A stretch of DNA of 64,000 nt from Thuidium tamariscinum (taxonomy: Eukaryota; Streptophyta; Bryopsida; Hypnales; Thuidiaceae), in NCBI GenBank assembly GCA_947034885.2, contig OX344751.2, positions 14,012,001 through 14,076,000 of the forward strand, in the 5' to 3' direction. The notes below the pieces were generated by a model. That model was not told where the DNA came from. It was given only the letters and a program-made list of their open reading frames with translations, and did no database searches. The position numbers were made by a program, and so were the translations under genes. Position 1 is the stretch's first letter; each line of letters opens with the position of its first letter. Shown in pieces: positions 61,444 to 64,000 of the stretch.

Positions 61444-62512
61444 TCAAGTGTGCCCATGCTCTAAAGCAACTATTGAATGGTTGGTCCCTCTTTTCTTGGG
61501 TTTCAGTGTACAAAAAATTTATTTCACCTCATTTTTCAAATGAAGGAAAACAAATGCAAAGTTTAAGATTAGTGGTTTTATATTTTTCAAAGCATTATTG
61601 AATTATTTATGAATTTCCAAAGATTTTTATTATAGGCACTAATTCATGCCAAAAATAGATCTTACAAAACTCATTCAGTTGCATCTTGTAAAGAGATGTA
61701 GGAAAACCAAAGAGAATCATTGACTCTTGCAATAAAAAAATATTTTAGCCTCAACCCATTCATTCTCTCTTATATATCAATTTTAGGACCACTTTATGTC
61801 CATTTAAGAGCTAATTATAGGCTATCATATAAGAGTTGATCATTTTTCAAGTAGACCATCTCAATAATAACTACATGTTATATGCCCCTATAGACTAAGT
61901 TGCATTTTTTTGGCAACATAGAAGTTTTCAGTAGCTCACTTTGAATGGAGTTTTAACCCCTAAATGTCCAAGGCCCTTTTTGAGCTTTAAGGAATTTGCT
62001 CTAAAGTGAACAAAAAGTCAACTTTATGATGAGCTTTATCAATTTTTTTCAAATGTAACTATACAAATTCAAACTAGACATCTTAGAGATTACTTAAGGA
62101 AAGAAAGCATGACAATATCACTTATGGATTGAAAGATTATAATGTTTGATCATAAGGGTGTTAAAATTGCAAAAGTGATGCGAAGTCTTTCAAACCTTTT
62201 TTTACAAGTCAAATCTAAAAAGTTGGTGACCAAAAAAATATGAGGTGAAAGGGCCTTACATGCATAACCCCAACTAATTTATAGGCTTTTCAAAATCTAC
62301 TCTACAATTTTTTTTAAATGAATTTCTAATGTGATTTTTTCTCCAAGATCTAGTGTATTTGAGGCTCATTTCCAAGAGCCCTCAACGCAAGGGGTGCTAT
62401 TATGTGAACTTAAAAGTTTGAGCATGTAAGCCTAGAAGACTACATACCTATGATATAAGTGTCTATATAATAGTAACCTTCTATAATAATAGTGTATATA
62501 TGCTATAGATAT

Positions 62513-63257
62513 GGGTGAATGCAAGAAAGACTTGTACTATTTGGCGTCACACTTTGAGTGACGGAGTTGTCACGAGCTATAACTTTTGAAGCATTAACTC
62601 TTTGAACTTGAAATTTTTATTGAAGATGACTGACTTGATAGTTATCAAAAACCTTATTTTTCAGAAATTTTCAAAAATCATTTTATATTTAAATTCTAAT
62701 TTCTCTAATTTGTCACACTTTGCGGTTTAGGGGTTTTTAGTACTGGGGAGTACTTTAAATTAATAATTTAGAGCTGATATTTCTAGGGTCTATTCCTACA
62801 CTAAATAGGCATGTTTCCACCGAAGGAAATTAAAAAAATCATTATTCTCTTTCCTCTACATGTGTGCTAACAAGCCTCCCTTGCGCGCACATTTTTGAAC
62901 AATCAAGATAGTTTTCGGATCATTATTTTGGTGAAATACCTTTACCATAAAGTCTTCCCAAATGGAAAATTTTTAGTTTTAATAAAAATTACTTTCCCTA
63001 TTTTTTACAAATTAAAATGTGAAAATATAGTGAAAGTTACAATTTTCACGAAATTCACCACTTTTCTAGTTCTCCTACTTAGAGAATTTTTCTATGCTTT
63101 TCCTTCCTAAGGTATCTTCTTCTTAAAGGTATATACATCAAATATATTTTTCACTTTTTTTAAAAATTGATTTACTATTTATACAGTACTCCCAAAGAAA
63201 AAAGTGAGTATTGTGCAAAACGCTACGTTTTGCCGCAGGTCTTTCTTGCAATGACCC
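62513..63257. mobile_element. MITE, GGGTNATTGCAAGAAA family, ATAT target duplication
   Basis: Left GGGTGAATGCAAGAAAGACT, right AGGTCTTTCTTGCAATGACCC, ATAT on both sides (62509-62512, 63258-63261), 745 bp. The interior is related to the copy at 48053. It is the innermost of three nested elements. No coding sequence conserved. Confidence 0.88.
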
Positions 63258-63315
63258 ATATCTATATTATAGGTATTTACATTATAAACACCCTCACTGG
63301 TTGCATGATATTCAC

Positions 63316-63318
<3 letters not shown>

Positions 63319-63375
<57 letters not shown>
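63319..63375. repeat. (TA)n microsatellite
   Basis: About 28 TA units. The Tyr-Ile repeat in an overlapping frame (63167-63481) is an artefact. Confidence 0.95.
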
Positions 63376-63377
<2 letters not shown>

Positions 63378-63655
63378 TTAAGGCTCACATGCTCACACTT
63401 TCATGCTCACATAATAGCACTGTTGCCCTCAACATTAGAGAAAGTCAAGATTGCAATGGATATCCTTGTACAAAATCTTGAATAGAAAAATTATAGCCAA
63501 TCGTTTTCAAGATTGAATTTCTGATTCTTAAATTAGACTTCAAAAAGAATTCTCCAAAAATACAAACTACCCAAAATAGCAACTTGATTAAATTTCATTT
63601 AACTTCAAAGTTTTGCAAACACCAAATTTTGGTGCCTTCAGCATTTAGGGATTAA

Positions 63656-64000
63656 TATTTTTTCTTTGAAATTTTCACACAACATGGGGCTAAGATTTTA
63701 TTTAAGGCCCAACATTTTTCATATCTTTTGACTCCATGGTTCAAAAGTTATTGTATGATATGAAGTTTATTTTCTAAGCTTGAGCAATCCAAGGGTAGAT
63801 TAAAAAATCACATTTTTTAGAAACCAAATTTTCAAATTGGTTTTCTAAGAATTATACATAGAAAGCTTTGAATCATTCCCTTTTGATTAATGAAATGAAA
63901 GTTATGAGAGTCTTAGTTTGTAGGCAATTATATTGATTCTTTACACTAAAATAAACTTTGAAGTTCCTTACTAAACTCAATCTTCAATATTTTTTGGAAA
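63656..64000. mobile_element. Part of element C, cut by the window edge
   Basis: TTTAAGGCCCAACATTTTTC near 63699, a middle block near 63830-63930 and CTAAAATAAACTTTGAAGT near 63945 follow the order of element C at 55690 and 24850. It starts directly after the TTAA that ends the family A element. Confidence 0.5.

Larger units (their letters stand above)
62387..63424. mobile_element. Mutator-like MITE with a 9-bp target duplication, itself interrupted
   Basis: Left GCAAGGGGTGCTATTATGTG, right CTCACATAATAGCACTGTT. GCCCTCAAC is duplicated at 62378-62386 and 63425-63433. The related element at 14207 has the corresponding single, uninterrupted site (GTTCCCAAC near 14736-14744), so this is a true insertion. 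The ends match the long-TIR element at 27217. Excluding the nested MITE it is about 290 bp. Confidence 0.8.
61957..63651. mobile_element. TTAA-bounded element, family A, carrying two nested insertions
   Basis: Starts CCCCTAAATGTCCAAGGCCC and ends GGTGCCTTCAGCATTTAGGG + A, with TTAA at 61953-61956 and 63652-63655. Without the inner insertion (62387-63424 plus one 9-bp duplication) it is about 650 bp. 62119-62378 and 63434-63651 match the 14207-15086 copy (for example AAAAATATGAGGTGAAAGGG and GAAAGTCAAGATTG). Confidence 0.78.

Noticed and set aside
63167-63481. 104-codon frame with Tyr-Ile repeats
   Set aside because: Produced by the (TA)n microsatellite.

Overview
The window is nuclear DNA of a land plant. 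The one intact gene has ten exons with canonical GT-AG introns and encodes a serine carboxypeptidase. A fragment of plant ferredoxin-sulfite reductase, still carrying an intron, is also present, and the rest is AT-rich DNA full of small DNA transposons. I cannot name the species. A non-seed plant (bryophyte, lycophyte or fern) is only a guess from the style of the transposase relic and the strong GC contrast between gene and background. I saw no bacterial operons, CRISPR array, rRNA, tRNA or complete LTR retrotransposon.

Layout. 1-4850: AT-rich DNA with one short tandem repeat. 4852-8431: a broken Tnp2-like (CACTA/EnSpm) transposase. 9263-9616: a two-exon sulfite reductase fragment. 10.9-22 kb: small transposons (CACTA-type hairpins with 3-bp target duplications, elements bounded by TTAA, a ~100-bp GC-rich repeat) and an unknown pseudogene at 17940-18332. 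23.16-24.39 kb: a kinase-like pseudogene. 27.2-28.7 kb: a long-TIR, Mutator-like element holding a foldback. 29.8-37.8 kb: a GC-rich island with the serine carboxypeptidase-like gene (exons 31650-37780). 39.3-41.2 kb: three compact MITE-like elements (Emigrant-like, an 88-bp hairpin, Stowaway-like) and a 62-bp tandem repeat. 42-64 kb: almost entirely transposon-derived, with an ~826-bp array of a 23-bp unit at 56968-57793 and a triple nest of transposons at 61.95-63.66 kb.

How the parts relate. The only gene likely to make a working protein is the carboxypeptidase, predicted to be a secreted or vacuolar hydrolase or acyltransferase. The other protein-coding traces are pseudogenes, and several of their stop codons are TGA where tryptophan would be plausible. 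The most informative content is the transposon archaeology. At least four classes of non-autonomous element can be separated by terminal repeat and target duplication: CACTA ends with 3 bp, CCCYTAA ends with TTAA, a GGGTNATTGCAAGAAA family with 4 bp, and a GTGCTATT family with 9 bp. One nest can be dated relatively, because a second copy of the outer element at 14.2-15.1 kb keeps the empty insertion site. I found no evidence of a new enzymatic or defence system; the candidate novelties are these transposon families.
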